64,000 bases of DNA from Chamaelirium japonicum (lineage: Eukaryota > Streptophyta > Magnoliopsida > Liliales > Melanthiaceae), in assembly GCA_947650365.1 (NCBI GenBank), contig OX393550.1, forward strand, positions 121,274,374 to 121,338,373, written 5' to 3'. How positions within the stretch are numbered: the first letter of the stretch is position 1; each line of letters starts with the position of its first letter. The notes below the pieces were generated by a model, which searched no databases, was not told the origin of the DNA, and saw only the letters and a program-made list of their open reading frames with translations. The translations under genes and the position numbers were made by a program. Shown one piece after another: positions 37,785 to 51,849 of the stretch.

Positions 37785-40274
37785 ATTCGCACAATCTATT
37801 CTAATTCATTCGTAGGATCCATTCTAATTCATTACTATGATCCATTCTAATTCATTCATACGATCCATTCTAATTCATTCGTACGATCCATTCTAATTCA
37901 TTCATACGATCCATTCTAATTCATTCGTACGATCTATTCTATTTCATTCGTACAATCCATTCTTACTCAATCGTATGATCCATTCTAATCCATTCGCACA
38001 ATCTATTCTAATTCATTCGTACGATCCATTCTATTTCATTCGTACGACCTATTCTATTTCATTCGTACAATCTATTCTAATTCATTCATACGATCCAATC
38101 TAATTCATTCATACGATCCATTCTAATTCATTCGTACGATCTATTCTATTTCATTCATACGGTCCATTCTAATTCGTTTGTACGATCCTTTCTAATTCCT
38201 TCGTACGATCCATTCTATTTCATTCGTATGACCCATTCTAATTCATAAGTACGATCCATTCTAATTCATTCAAACGATCCATTCTAATTCATTCGTACAA
38301 TCCATTCTAATTCATTCATACGATCCATTCTAATTCATTCGTATGATCCATTCTAATTCATTCGTACGATCCATTCTAATTCATTCATACGATCCAATCT
38401 AATTCATTCATACGATCCATTCTAATTCATTCGCACGAATGTATCCATTCTAATTCATTCGCACGATCCATTCTAATTCATTCATACAATCCATTCTAAT
38501 TATTTTGCACGAATGTATCCATTCTAATTCATTCGTACGATCCATTCTAATTCATTCGTATGATCTATTCTAATTCATTCGCATGATCCATTATAATTCA
38601 TTCATACGATCCAATCTAATTCATTCGTACGATCCATTCTAATTCATTCGCACGAATGTATCAACTCTAATTCATTCGTACGATCCATTCTAATTCATTC
38701 ATACATGTACGAATGAATTAGAATGGATACATTCGTGCGAATGAATTAGAATGGATCGTTTGAATGAATTAGATTGGATCGTATGCATGAATTAGAATGG
38801 ATCGTGCGAATGAATTAGAATGGATCGTACGAATGAATTAGAATGGATCGAACGAATGAATTAGAATGGATACATTCATACAAAAGAATTAGAATGGATT
38901 GTATGAATGAATTAGAATGGATCGTGCGAATGAATTAGAATGGATCGTACGAATGAATTAGAATGGATACATTCGTGCGAAAGAATTAGAATAGATCGTA
39001 TGAATGAATTAGAATGGATCGTATGAATGAAATAGAATGGATCGTACGAATGAATTAGAATGGATCGTGCGAATGAATTAGAATGGACCGTACAAATGAA
39101 TTAGAATGGATCGTACGAAGGAATTATAATGGATCGTACGAATGAATTAGAAAGGATACATTCGAATTCATTCGTACGATCCATTCTAATTCCTTCGTAC
39201 GATCCATATTCTAATTCATTCGCACGATCCACTCTAATTCATTCCCACGATCCATTCTAATTCATTCATACGATCCATTCTAATTCATTCACACAATCCA
39301 TTCTAATTCATTCTAATTTATTCGTATGTGAGTGGATCGTGTTTTTTCATGCTAATGAATTAGAATGGATCGTACGAATGAATTAGAATGGATCATATGA
39401 ATGAATTAGAATGGATCGCATGAATGAATTAGAATGGATCGTGCGAATAAATTAGAATGGATCATGCGAATGAATTAGAATGGATCGTGCGAATGAATGA
39501 GAATGGATCGTACGAATGAAATAGAATGGATTGTACGAATGAGATAGAATGGATCGTACGAATGAATTAGAATGGATACATTCATGCGAATGAATTAGAA
39601 TGGATCATACGAATGAATTAGAATGGATTCATTCGTGCGAATGAATTAGAATGGATCGTACGAATGAGTAAGAATGGATTGTACGAATGAATTAGAATGG
39701 ATTGAATTAGAATGAATCGTACGAATGAATTAGAATGGATCGTACGAATGACTTAGAATGGATCGTACGAATGAATTATAATGGATTGAATTAGAATGAA
39801 TCGTACGAATGAATTAGAATGAATCATACCGTACGAATGAATTAGAATGGATCATACGAAGGAATTAGAATGGATCGTACGAATGAATTAGAATGGATCG
39901 TACGAATGAATTAGAATGGATCGTACGAAGGAATTAGAATGGATCGTACGAAGGAATTAGAATGGATAGTACGAATGAATTAGAATGGATACCTTCGTGC
40001 AAATGAATTAGAATGGATCGTACTAATGAGTAAGAATGGATCGTACGAATGAAATAGAATGGATCGTATGAATGAATTAGAATGGATCGTGTGAATGAAT
40101 TAGAATGGATCGTATGAATGAATTAGAATAGATTGTGCGAATGAATTAGAATGGATCGTACAAATGAATTAGAATGGATCGTACGAATGAATTAGAATGG
40201 ATCATATGAATTAATTAGAATGGATCATGCGAATGTATTAGAATGGATCGTACAAATGAAATAGAATGGATTCG
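37767..40274. repeat. satellite mosaic with A-tract module
   Basis: Forward 37767-38704, reverse 38705-39157, forward 39158-39330, reverse 39331-40274. The switch near 38705 is on ACATGT. The small forward islet is an inverted copy of the 180-bp A-tract/type-3 module. Confidence 0.9.
39144..39351 (-). repeat. A-tract module, inverted
   Basis: Inverted module: type-3 junction at 39144-39169 and T-tract spacer at 39309-39351 (GTATGTGAGTGGATCG then TGTTTTTTC), landmark spacing 180 bp. Confidence 0.9.
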
Positions 40275-40297
40275 CACGAATGTATCCATTCTAATTC
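40258..40297 (+). repeat. type-1 switch junction
   Basis: Identical to 855-894; the marker GCATTCACTCAAACG follows near 40370. Confidence 0.92.
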
Positions 40298-43200
40298 ATT
40301 CGTACGATCCATTCTAATTCATTCGTACAATCCATTCTAATTCATTCGCACGATCCATTCGCATTCACTCAAACGATCCATTCTAATTCATTCATATGAT
40401 CCATTCTAATTCATTCGCACGAATGTATCCATTCTAATTCATTCGTACGATCCATTCTAATTCCTTTGTACGAATGTATCCACTCTAATTCATTCATACG
40501 ATCCATTCTAATTCATTCGCACGAATGTATCCATTCCAATTCATTCGTACGATCCATTCTAATTCATTCGCACAATCTATTCTAATTCATTCGTACGATC
40601 AATTCTAATTCATTAGCATGATCCATTCTAATTCATTCGTACGATCTATTCTATTTCATTCGTACAATCCATTCTTACTCAATCGTATGATCCATTCTAA
40701 TCCATTCGCACAATCTATTCTAATTCATTCGTACGATTCATTCTATTTCATTCGTACGATCCATTCTAATTCATACGATCCATTCTATTTCATTCATACG
40801 ATCCATTTTAATTCATTCGCACGATCCATTCTAATTCATTCATACGATCCATTCTAATTCAGTCGTACGATCCATTCTAATTTCTTCGTACGATCCATTC
40901 TAATTTCTTCGTATGATCTATTCTAATTCCTTCGTACGATCCATTCTAATTCCTTCGTACGATCCATTCAAATTCATTCGCACGAATCTATCCATTCTAA
41001 TTTATTCGTACGATCCATTCTAATTCATTCGCACGATCCATGCTAATTCATTAATACGATCCAATCTAATTCATTCATACGATCTATTCTAATTCATTCG
41101 CACGAATATATCCTTTCTAATTCATTCGTACGATCCATTCTAATTCATTCGCACAATCTATTCTAATTCATTAGTACGATCCATTCTAATTAGAATAGAT
41201 TGTATGAATTAGAATGGATCGTATGAATGAATTAGAATAGATCGTACGAATGAATTAGAATGAATCGTATGAATGAATTAGATTGTGCGAATGAATTAGA
41301 ATGGATACATTCGTGCGAATGAATTAGATTGGATCGTATGCATGAATTAGAATGGATCGTGCGAATGAATTAGAATAGATTGTGCAAATGAATTAGAATG
41401 GATCGTACGAATGAATTAGAATGGATCGTACGAATGAATTAGAATGGATACATTCGTGCGAAAGAATTAGAATAGATCGTATGAATGAATTAGAATGGAT
41501 CGTATAAGTGAAATAGAATGGATCGTACGAATGAATTAGAATGGATCGTGCGAATGAATTAGAATGGATCGTACAAATGAATTAGAATGGATCGTACGAA
41601 GGAATTAGAATGGATCGTACGAATGAATTAGAATTAGAATGAATCGTACGAATGAATTAGAATGGATCGTACGAATGAATTAGAATGGATCGTACGAATG
41701 AATTAGAATGGATTGAATTAGAATCAATCGTACGAATGAATTAGAATGAATCATACCGTACGATCGTGCGAATGAATTAGAATGGATCGTACGAATGAAT
41801 TAGAATAGATTGTGCGAATGAATTAGAATGGATCGTATGAATGCATTAGAATGGATCGTACGAATGAATTAGAATGGATTGTCTGAATGAATTAGAATAG
41901 ATCGTATGAATGAATTAGAATGGATCTTACGAATGAATTAGAATGGAATGTACGAATGAATTAGAATGGATCGTACGAATGAATTAGAATGGATACATTC
42001 GTGCAAATGAATTAGAATGGATACATTCATGGGAATGAATTAGACTGGATCGTACAAAGGAATTAGAATGGATCATACGAATGAAATATAATGGGTCGTA
42101 AAAAGGAATTAGAATGGATCGTACGCAGGAATTAGAATGGTTTGTACGAAGGAATTAGAATGGATCGTACGAATGAATTAGAATGGATACATCCGTGCGA
42201 ATGAATTAGAATGGATCGTACGAATGAGTAAGAATGGATCGTACGAATGAAATAGAATGGATCGTACGGATGAATTAGAATGGATCGTGCGAATGAATTA
42301 GAATGGATCGTACGAATGAGTAAGAATGGATCGTACGAATGAAATAGAATGGATCGTACGGATGAATTAGAATGGATCGTGCGAATGAATTAGAATGGAT
42401 CGTACGAATGAGTAAGAATGGATCGTATGAATGAATTAGAATGGATCGTGCGAATAAATTAGAATGGATCGAACGAATGAATTAGAATGGATCAAACGAA
42501 TCAATTAGAATGGATCGTATGAATGAATTAGAATGGATCGTGCGAATGAATTAGAATGGATTATATGAATGAAATAGAATGGATCATACGAATGAAATAG
42601 AATGGATCGTACGAAGGAATTATAATGGATCGTATGAATGAATTAGAGTGGATACATTCGTGCGAATGAATTCGAATAGATCGTGCGAATGAATTAGAAT
42701 GGATTGTACAAATGAATTAGAATGGATCGTACGAATGAAATAGAATGGATCGTATGAATGAATTAGAATGGATACATTCATGCAAAAGAAATAGAATGGA
42801 TTGTATGAATGAATTAGAATGGATCGTGTGAATGAATTAGAATGTATCATACGAATGAATTAGAATGGATACATTCGTGCGAATGAATTAGAATGGATCA
42901 TGCGAATGAATTAGAATGGATCGTACGAATGAATTAGAATGGATCGTATGAATGAATTAGAATGGATCGTGCGAATGAATTAGAATGGATCGTGCGAATG
43001 AATTAGAATGGATCGTACGAATGAATTAGAATGGATCGTATTAATGAATTAGAATGGATCGGACGAATGAATTAGAATAGATCGTACGAATGAATTAGAA
43101 TGGATATGAATGGATCGTACGAATGAGTAAGAATGGATCGTACGAATGAAATAGAATGGATTGTACGAATGAATTAGAATGGATACATTCGTGCGAATGA

Positions 43201-43936
43201 ATTAGGATGGATCGTATGAATGAATTAGAATGGATCGTACGAATGAATTAGAATGGATACATTCGTGCGAATGAATTAGAATGGATCGTATGAATGAATT
43301 AGAATCGATCGTACGAATGAATTAGAATGGATCATGCGAATGAATTAGAATGGATCGTACGAATGAATTAGAATGGATCGTGCGAATGAATTAGAATGGA
43401 TCGTACGAAGGAATTAGAATGGATCGTACGAAGGAATTAGAATGGATAGTACGAATGAATTAGAATGGATACCTTCGTGCAAATGAATTAGAATGGATCG
43501 TACGAATGAGTAAGAATGGATCGTACGAATGAAATAGAATGGATCGTATGAATGAATTAGAATGGATCGTGCGAATGAATTAGAATGGATCGTACGAATA
43601 AATTAGAATGGATCGTACGAAAGAATTAGAATGGATCGTACGAAGGAATTAGAATGGATAGTACGAATGAATTAGAATGGATAGTACGAATGAATTAAAA
43701 TGGATACCTTCGTGCAAATGAATTAGAATGGATCGTACGAATGAGTAAGAATGGATCGTACGAATGAAATAGAGTGGATCGTATGAATGAATTAGAATGG
43801 ATCTTGCGAATGAATTAGAATTGATCGTACGAATGAATTAGAATGGATCGTAGTAATGAATTAGAATGGATCGTGCGAATGAATTAGAATATGGATCGTA
43901 CGAAGGAATTAGAATGGATCGTACGAATGAATTCGA
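40275..43936. repeat. forward then long reverse satellite block
   Basis: Forward 40275-41190, reverse 41191-43936. The switch at about 41190 is centred on the perfect palindrome TTCTAATTAGAA. 40618-40857 and 42620-42850 are members of the two dispersed open-frame families (240-bp and 231-bp). Confidence 0.92.
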
Positions 43937-43954
43937 ATGTATCCTTTCTAATTC
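43929..43954 (+). repeat. type-3 switch junction
   Basis: Same as 25716-25741. The upstream GAATATGGATCG monomer is shared with the A-tract modules, but no A-tract spacer is near. Confidence 0.85.
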
Positions 43955-46910
43955 ATTCGTACGATCCATTCTAATTCCTTCGTACGATCCATTCTAATTC
44001 ATTCATACGATCCATTCTAATTCATTCGCACGATCCATTCTAATTCATTCTTACGATCCATTCTATTTCATTCATACGATACATTCTAATTCATTCATAC
44101 GATCTATTCTAATTCTTTCGCACGAATGTATCCATTCTAATTCATTCGTACGATCCATTCTAATTCATTCGCACGATCCATTCTAATTCATTCATACAAT
44201 CCATTCTAATTCTTTTGCACGAATGTATCCATTCTAATTCATTCGTTCGATCCATTCTAATTTATTCGTACGATCCATTCTAATTTATTCGCACGATCCA
44301 TTCAAATTCATGCATACGATCCAATCTAATTCATTCATACGATCCATTCTAATTCATTCGCACGAATGTATCCATTCTAATTCATTCGTACATGTAAGAA
44401 TGAATTAGAATGGATCGTACGAATGAATTAGAGTTTATACATTCGTGCGAATGAATTAGAATAGATCGTACGAATGAATTAGATTGGATCGTATGAATGA
44501 ATTATAATAGATCATGCGAATGAATTAGAATAGATCATACGAATGAATTAGAATGGATCGTACGAATGAATTAGAATGGATACATTCGTGCAAAAGAATT
44601 AGAATGGATTGTATGAATGAATTAGAATGGATCGTGCGAATGAATTAGAATGGATACATTCGTGCGAATGAATTCGAATGGATCGTATGAATGAATTAGA
44701 TTGGGTCGTATGAATGAATTAGAATGGATCGTGCGAATGAATTAGAATGGATCATACGAATGAATTAGAATGGATCATTTGAATGAATTAGAATGGATCG
44801 TACTTATGAATTAGAATGGGTCATACGAATGAAATAGAATGGATCATACGAAGGAATTAGAAAGGATCGTACAAACGAATTCGAATGGATCGTATGAATG
44901 AAATAGAATAGATCGTACGAATGAATTAGAATGGATCGTATGAATGAATTAGATTGGATCGTATGAATGAATTAGAATGGATTGTACGAATGAAATAGAT
45001 TAGATCGTACGAATGAATTAGAATGGATCGTGCGAATGAATTAGAATGGGTCGTACGAATGAATTAGAATGGATACACGATCCAGATCCATTCTAATTCA
45101 TTCGCACAATCTATTCTAATTCATTCGTAGGATCCATTCTAATTCATTACTACGATCCATTCTAATTCATTCATACGATCCATTCTAATTCATTCGTACG
45201 ATCCATTCTAATTCATTCGCACGATCCATTCTAATTCATTCATACGATCCATTCTAATTCATTCGTATGATCTATTCTATTTCATTCGTACAATCTATTC
45301 TTACTCAATCGTATGATCCATTCTAATCCATTCGCACAATCTATTCTAATTCATTCGTACGATCCATTCTATTTCATTCGTACGATCCATTCTAATTCAT
45401 ACGATCCATTCTATTTCATTCATACGATCCATTTTAATTCATTCGCACGATCCATTCTAATTCATTCATACGATCCATTCTTACTCATTCGTACGATCCA
45501 TTCTTATTCATTCGCATGATCCATTCTAATTCATCCGTATGATCCATTCTATTTCATTCGTACGATCCATTCTAATTCATTCGCACAATCTATTCTAATT
45601 CATTTGTACGATCCATTCTAATACATTCGCACGATCCTTTCTAATTCATTCATACGATCCATTCTATTTCATTCGTACGATCCATTTTTACTCATTCGTA
45701 CGATCCATTCTAATTCATTTGCACGAAGGTATCCATTCTAATTCATTCGTACTATCCATTCTAATTCCTTCGTACGATCCATTCTAATTCCTTCGTACGA
45801 TCCATTCTAATTCATTCGTACGATCCATTCTAATTCCTTCGTATGATCCATTCTAATTCATTCGTACGGTATGATTCATTCTTATTCATTCGTACGATTC
45901 ATTCTAATTCAATCCGTTCTAATTCATTCGTACGATCCATTCTAATTCATTCGTACGATCCATTCTAATTCATTCGTACGATTCATTCTAATTCAATCCA
46001 TTCTAATTCATTCGTACGATCCATTCTTACTCATTCGTACGATCCATTCTAATTCTTTCGCACGAATGAATCCATTCTAATTCATTCGTATGATCCATTC
46101 TAATTCATTCACATTAATGTATCCATTCTAATTCATTCGTACGATCCATTCTATCTAATTCGTACAATCCATTCTATTTCATTCGTACGATCTATTCTAA
46201 TTCATTCGCACGATCCATTCTAATTCATTCGCATGATCCATTCTAATTCATTCGTACGATCGATTCTAATTCATTCATACGATCCATTCTAATTCATTCG
46301 CACGAATGTATCCATTCTAATTCATTCGTACGATCCATTCTAATTCATTCGCACAATCTATTCTAATTAATTCATACGATCCATTCTAATTTATTCGCAC
46401 GATCCATTCTAATTCATTCATACGATCCATTCTAATTCATTCATATGATCCATTCTAATTTATTCGCACGATCCATTTTTACTCATTCGTACGATCCATT
46501 CTAATTCATTCGCACGATCCATTCTAATTCATTAATACGATCCATTCTAATTCATTCGCACGATCCATTCTAATTCATTCGCACGAATGTATCCTTTCTA
46601 ATTCATTCGTACGATCCATTCTAATTCATTCGCACAATCTATTCTAATTCATTCGAACGATCCATTCTAATTCATTTGTACGATCCATTCTAATTCATTC
46701 GCACGATCCATTCTAATTCATTCGCACGATCCATTCTAATTCATTAGCACGATCCATTCTAATTCATTCGTACGATCCATTCTAATTCATTTATACGATC
46801 CAATCTAATTCATTCATACGATCCATTCTAATTCTTTTGCACGAATGTATCCATTCTAATTCATTCGTACGATCCATTCTAATTCATTAGCACGAAAAAA
46901 CACGATCGAC
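43937..46910. repeat. satellite mosaic
   Basis: Forward 43937-44394, reverse 44395-45078, forward 45079-46910. The first switch is on the perfect palindrome TACATGTA. The reverse part ends in a type-2 junction, and the final forward part ends in the A-tract spacer. Confidence 0.9.
45067..45099 (+). repeat. type-2 switch junction
   Basis: Same as 6587-6619, with matching flanks on both sides for several monomers. Confidence 0.9.
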
Positions 46911-47098
46911 TCACATACGAATAAATTAGAATGAATTAGAATGGATTATGTGAATGAATTAGAATGGATCGTATGAATGAATTAGAATGGATCGTGCGAA
47001 TGAATTAGAATGGATCATGCGAATGAATTAGAATATGGATCATATGAAGGAATTAGAATGGATCGTACGAATGAATTCGAATGTATCCTTTCTAATTC
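46891..47098 (+). repeat. A-tract spacer plus type-3 junction module
   Basis: Spacer at 46891-46933 and type-3 junction at 47073-47098, landmark spacing 180 bp. The spacer has CACGATCGAC in place of CACGATCCAC. It marks a forward-to-reverse switch followed by the return switch. Confidence 0.9.
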
Positions 47099-47539
47099 AT
47101 TCGTATGATCCATTCTAATTCCTTCGTACGATCCATTCTAATTCATTCGTACGATCCATTCTAATTCATTCGTACGATTCATTCTAATTCAATCCATTCT
47201 AATTCATTTGTACGAATGTATCCACTCTAATTCATTCATACGATCCATTCTATTTCATTCGTACGATTTATTCTAATTCATTCGCACGATCCATTCTAAT
47301 TCATTCATACGATCCATTCTAATTCATTCGTACGATCCATTCTAATTCATTCGTACGATCCATTCTAATTAATTCGTACAATCCATTCTAATTCATTCGC
47401 ACGATCCATTCGCATTCACTCAAACGATCCATTCTAATTCATTCATATGATCCATTCTAATTCATTCGCACGAATGTATACATCCTAATTCATTCGTACG
47501 ATCCATTCTAATTAATTTGTACGAATGGATCGTACGAAT

Positions 47540-47579
47540 GAATTAGAATGGATACATTCGTGCGAATCCATTCTATTTC
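47540..47579 (-). repeat. type-1 switch junction, inverted
   Basis: Exact inverted copy, flanked on its left by less than two reverse monomers. Confidence 0.92.
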
Positions 47580-48735
47580 ATTCGTACGATCCATTCTAAT
47601 TCATTCGCACGATCCATTCTAATTCATTCGCACGATCCATTCTAATTCATTCGTACGATCCATTCTAATTCACTCGTACGATCCATTCTAATTCATTCGC
47701 ACAATCTATTCAAATTCATTCGCACAATCTATTCTAATTCATTCGTACGATCCATTCTAATTCATTCGTACGATCCATTCTAATTCATTCGCACAATCTC
47801 ATCAAATTCATTCGCACAATCTATTCTAATTCATTCGCACGATCCATTCTAATTTATTCATACGATCCATTCTAATTCATTCGTACGATCCATTCTAATT
47901 CATTCGCACGATCCATTCTAATTCATTCGTACGATCCATTCTAATTCATTCGTACGATCCATTCTAATTCCTTTGTATGATCCATTCTAATTCATTCATA
48001 CGGTATGATTCATTCTAATTCATTCGTACGATTCATTCTAATTCAATCCATTCTAATTCATTCGTACGATCCATTCTAATTCATTCGTACGATCCATTCT
48101 AATTCATTCGTACGATTCATTCTAATTCATTCGCACGATCCATTCTAATTCATTCATACGATCCATTCTAATTCATTCGTACGATCCATTCTAATTCATT
48201 CGCACGAATGTATCCATTCTAATTCATTCGTACGATCCATTCTAATTCATTTATACGAATGTATCCACTCTAATTCATTCGTATGATCCATTCTAATTCA
48301 TTCGCACGAATGTATCCATTCTAAGTCATTCGTACGATCCATTCTAATTCATTCGTACGATCCATTCTAATTCCTACGTATGATCCATTCTAATTCATTC
48401 GCACGAATGTATCCATTCTAATTCATTCATACGATCCATTCTAATTCATTCGTACGATCCATATTCTAATTCATTCGCTCGATCCATTCTAATTCATTCG
48501 TACGATCTATTCTAATTCATTCGTACGATCCATTCTAATTTATTCGCACGATCCATTCTAATTCATTCGCACGATCCATTCTAATTCATTAGCACGATCC
48601 ATTCTAATTCATTCGTACGATCCATTCTAATTCATTTATACAATCTAATCTAATTCATTCATACGATCCATTCTAATTCTTTCGCACGAGTGTATCCATT
48701 CTAATTCATTCGTACGATCCATTCTAATTCATTAG

Positions 48736-48943
48736 CACGAAAAAACATGATCCACTCACATACGAATAAATTAGAATGAATTAGAATGGATTGTGTGAAT
48801 AAATTAGAATGGATCGTATGAATGAATTAGAATGGATCGTGCGAATGAATTAGAATGGATCGTGCGAATGAATTAGAATATGGATCGTACGAATGAATTA
48901 GAATGGATCGTACGAATGAATTCGAATGTATCCTTTCTAATTC
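48736..48943 (+). repeat. A-tract spacer plus type-3 junction module
   Basis: Spacer at 48736-48778 (CATGATCC variant), type-3 junction at 48918-48943, spacing again 180 bp. It lies 1845 bp after the previous module in the same orientation. Confidence 0.9.
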
Positions 48944-50226
48944 ATTCGTACGATCCATTCTAAGTCCTTCATACGATCCATTCTAATTCATTCGTACGAT
49001 CCATTCTAATTCATTCGCACGATCCATTCTAATTCATTCGTACGATCCATTCTATTTCATTCATACGATCTATTCTAATTCATTCATACGATCTATTCTA
49101 ATTCTTTCGCACGAATGTATCCATTCTAATTCATTCGTACGATCCATTCTAATTCATTTGCACGATCCATTCTAATTCATTCATACAATCCATTCTAATT
49201 CTTTTGCACGAATGTATCCATTCTAATTCATTCGTTCGATCCATTCTAATTCATTCGTACAATCCATTCTAATTCATTCGCACGATCTATTCGCATTCAT
49301 TCAAACGATCAATTCTAATTCATTCATATGATCCATTCTAATTCATTCGCACGAATGTATCCATTCTAATTCATTCGTATGATCCATTCTAATTCATTCA
49401 TACGATCCATTCTAATTCATTTGTACGATCCATTCTAATTCATTCGTACGATCCATTCTAATTCCTTCGTATGATCCATTCTAATTCATTCGTACGGTAC
49501 ATCCCATTCTAATTCATTCATACGATCCATTCTAATTCCTTCGTATGATCCATTCTAATTCATTCGTACGGTATGATTCATTCTAATTCATTCGTACGAT
49601 GCATTCTAATTCAATCCCTTCTAATTCATTCGTACGATCCATTCTAATTCATTCGTACGATCCATTCTAATTCACTAGTACGATTCATTCTAATTCAATC
49701 CATTCTAATTCATTCGTACGATCCATTCTTACTCATTCGTACGATCCATTCTAATTCATTCGCACGAATGAATCCATTCTAATTCATTCGTATGATCCAT
49801 TCTAATTCATTCGCATGAATGTATCTATTCTAATTCATTCGTACGATCCATTCTATCTCATTTGTACAATCCATTCTAATTCATTCGTACAATTAGAATG
49901 GATCATGCTAATGAATTAGAATTGATCGTACGAATGAATTAGAATAGATTGTGCGAATGAATTAGAATGGATCGTACGAATGAATTGGAATGGATACATT
50001 CATGCGAATGAATTAGAGTGGATACATTCGTACAAATGAATTAGAATGGATCGTACGAATAAATTAGAATGGATACATTCGTGCGAATGAATTAGAATGG
50101 ATCGTGCGAATGAATTAGAATGGATCGTACGAATGAATTAGAATGGATCGTATGAATGAATTAGAATGGATCGTAGTAATGAATTAGAATGGATCCTACG
50201 AATGAATTAGAATAGATTGTGCGAAT

Positions 50227-50258
50227 GAATTAGATGGATCTGGATCGTGTATCCATTC
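50227..50258 (-). repeat. type-2 switch junction, inverted
   Basis: Reads GGATCTGGATCGTGTATCC, the reverse complement of type 2, one base shorter in the AGATGG part. The forward GACCCATTC monomer now follows instead of preceding it, confirming inversion of the wider block. Confidence 0.88.
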
Positions 50259-50992
50259 TAATTCATTCGTACGACCCATTCTAATTCATTCGCACGATCT
50301 ATTCTAATTCATTCGTACGATCTAATCTATTTCATTCGTACAATCCATTCTAATTCATTCATACGATCCAATCTAATCCATTCATACGATCCATTCTAAT
50401 TCATTCGTACGATCTATTCTATTTCATTCATACGATCCATTCTAATTCGTTTGTACGATCCTTTCTAATTCCTTCGTACGATCCATTCTATTTCATTCGT
50501 ATGACCCATTCTAATTCATAAGTACGATCCATTCTAATTCATTCAAACGATCCATTCTAATTCATTCGTACGATCCATTCTAATTCATTCGCACAATCCA
50601 TTCTAATTCATTCATACGATCCAATCTAATTCATTCATACGATCCATTCTAATTCATTCATACAATCCATTCTAATTCATTCGCACGATCCATTCGCATT
50701 CACTCAAACGACACAGTCTAATTCATAAGTACGATCCATTCTAATTCATTCAAACGATCCATTCTAATTCATTCGTACGATCCATTCTAATTCGTTCGCA
50801 CGATCCATTCTAATTCATTCGCACGAATGTATCCACTCTAATTCATTCAATGTATCCACTCTAATTCATTCATACGATCCATTCTAATTCATTAATACGA
50901 TCCAATCTAATTCATTCATACGATCCATTCTAATTCTTTCGCACGAATGTATCCATTCTAATTCATTCGTACGATCCATTCTAATTCATTAG

Positions 50993-51035
50993 CACGAAAA
51001 AATACGATCCACTCACATACGAATAAATTAGAATG
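50993..51035 (+). repeat. A-tract spacer alone
   Basis: Spacer with CACGAAAAAATACG. It leads into reverse satellite, but no type-3 junction follows within the block, so this copy is a recombinant edge of the module. Confidence 0.88.
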
Positions 51036-51809
51036 GATTGTGTGAATGAATTAGAATGGATCGTACGAATGAATTAGAATGGATCGTACGAATGAATTAG
51101 AATGGATCGTTCGAATGAATAAGAATAGATTGTGCGAATGAATTAGAATGGATCGTACGAATGAATTAGAAAGGATACATTCATGCGAATGAATTAGAAT
51201 GGATCGTATGAGTGTGAATGAATTAGAATGGATCGTACGAATGAATTAGAATGGATCGTATTAATGAATTAGAATGGATCGTGCGAATGAATTAGAATGG
51301 ATCGTACGAATGAGTAAGAATGGATCGTGCGAATGAATTAGAATGGATCATATGAATGAATTAGAATGGATCGTATGAATGAATTAGAATGGATCGTGCG
51401 AATAAATTAGAATGGATCGTATGAATGAATTAGAATAGATTGTGCGAATGAATTAGAATGGATCGTACGAATGAATTAGAATAGATACATTCGTGCGAAT
51501 GAATTAGAATGGATCGTATGAATGAATTAGAATCGATCGTACGAATGAATTAGAATGGATCGTGCGAATGAATTAGAATGGATCGTACGAATGAAATTGA
51601 ATGGATTGTACGAATGAGATAGAATGGATCGTACGAATGAATTAGAATGGATACATTCAAGCGAATGAATTAGAATGGATCATACGAATGAATTAGAATG
51701 GATTCATTCGTGCGAATGAATTAGAATGGATCGTTTGAGTGAATGCGAATGGATCATGCGAATGAATTAGAATGGATTGTACGAATGAATTAGAATGGAT
51801 CGTACGAAT

Positions 51810-51849
51810 GAATTAGAATGGATACATTCGTGCGAATCCATTCTATTTC
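51810..51849 (-). repeat. type-1 switch junction, inverted
   Basis: Exact inverted copy, preceded by the GTTTGAGTGAATGCG marker. Confidence 0.92.

Larger units (their letters stand above)
46911..51010. repeat. densely switching satellite mosaic
   Basis: Reverse 46911-47078, forward 47079-47527, reverse 47528-47560, forward 47561-48755, reverse 48756-48923, forward 48924-49891, reverse 49892-50243, forward 50244-51010. The 47528-47560 reverse islet is under two monomers long, the smallest in the window. Three A-tract spacers and an inverted type-2 junction fall here, giving the highest density of switches. Confidence 0.88.
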
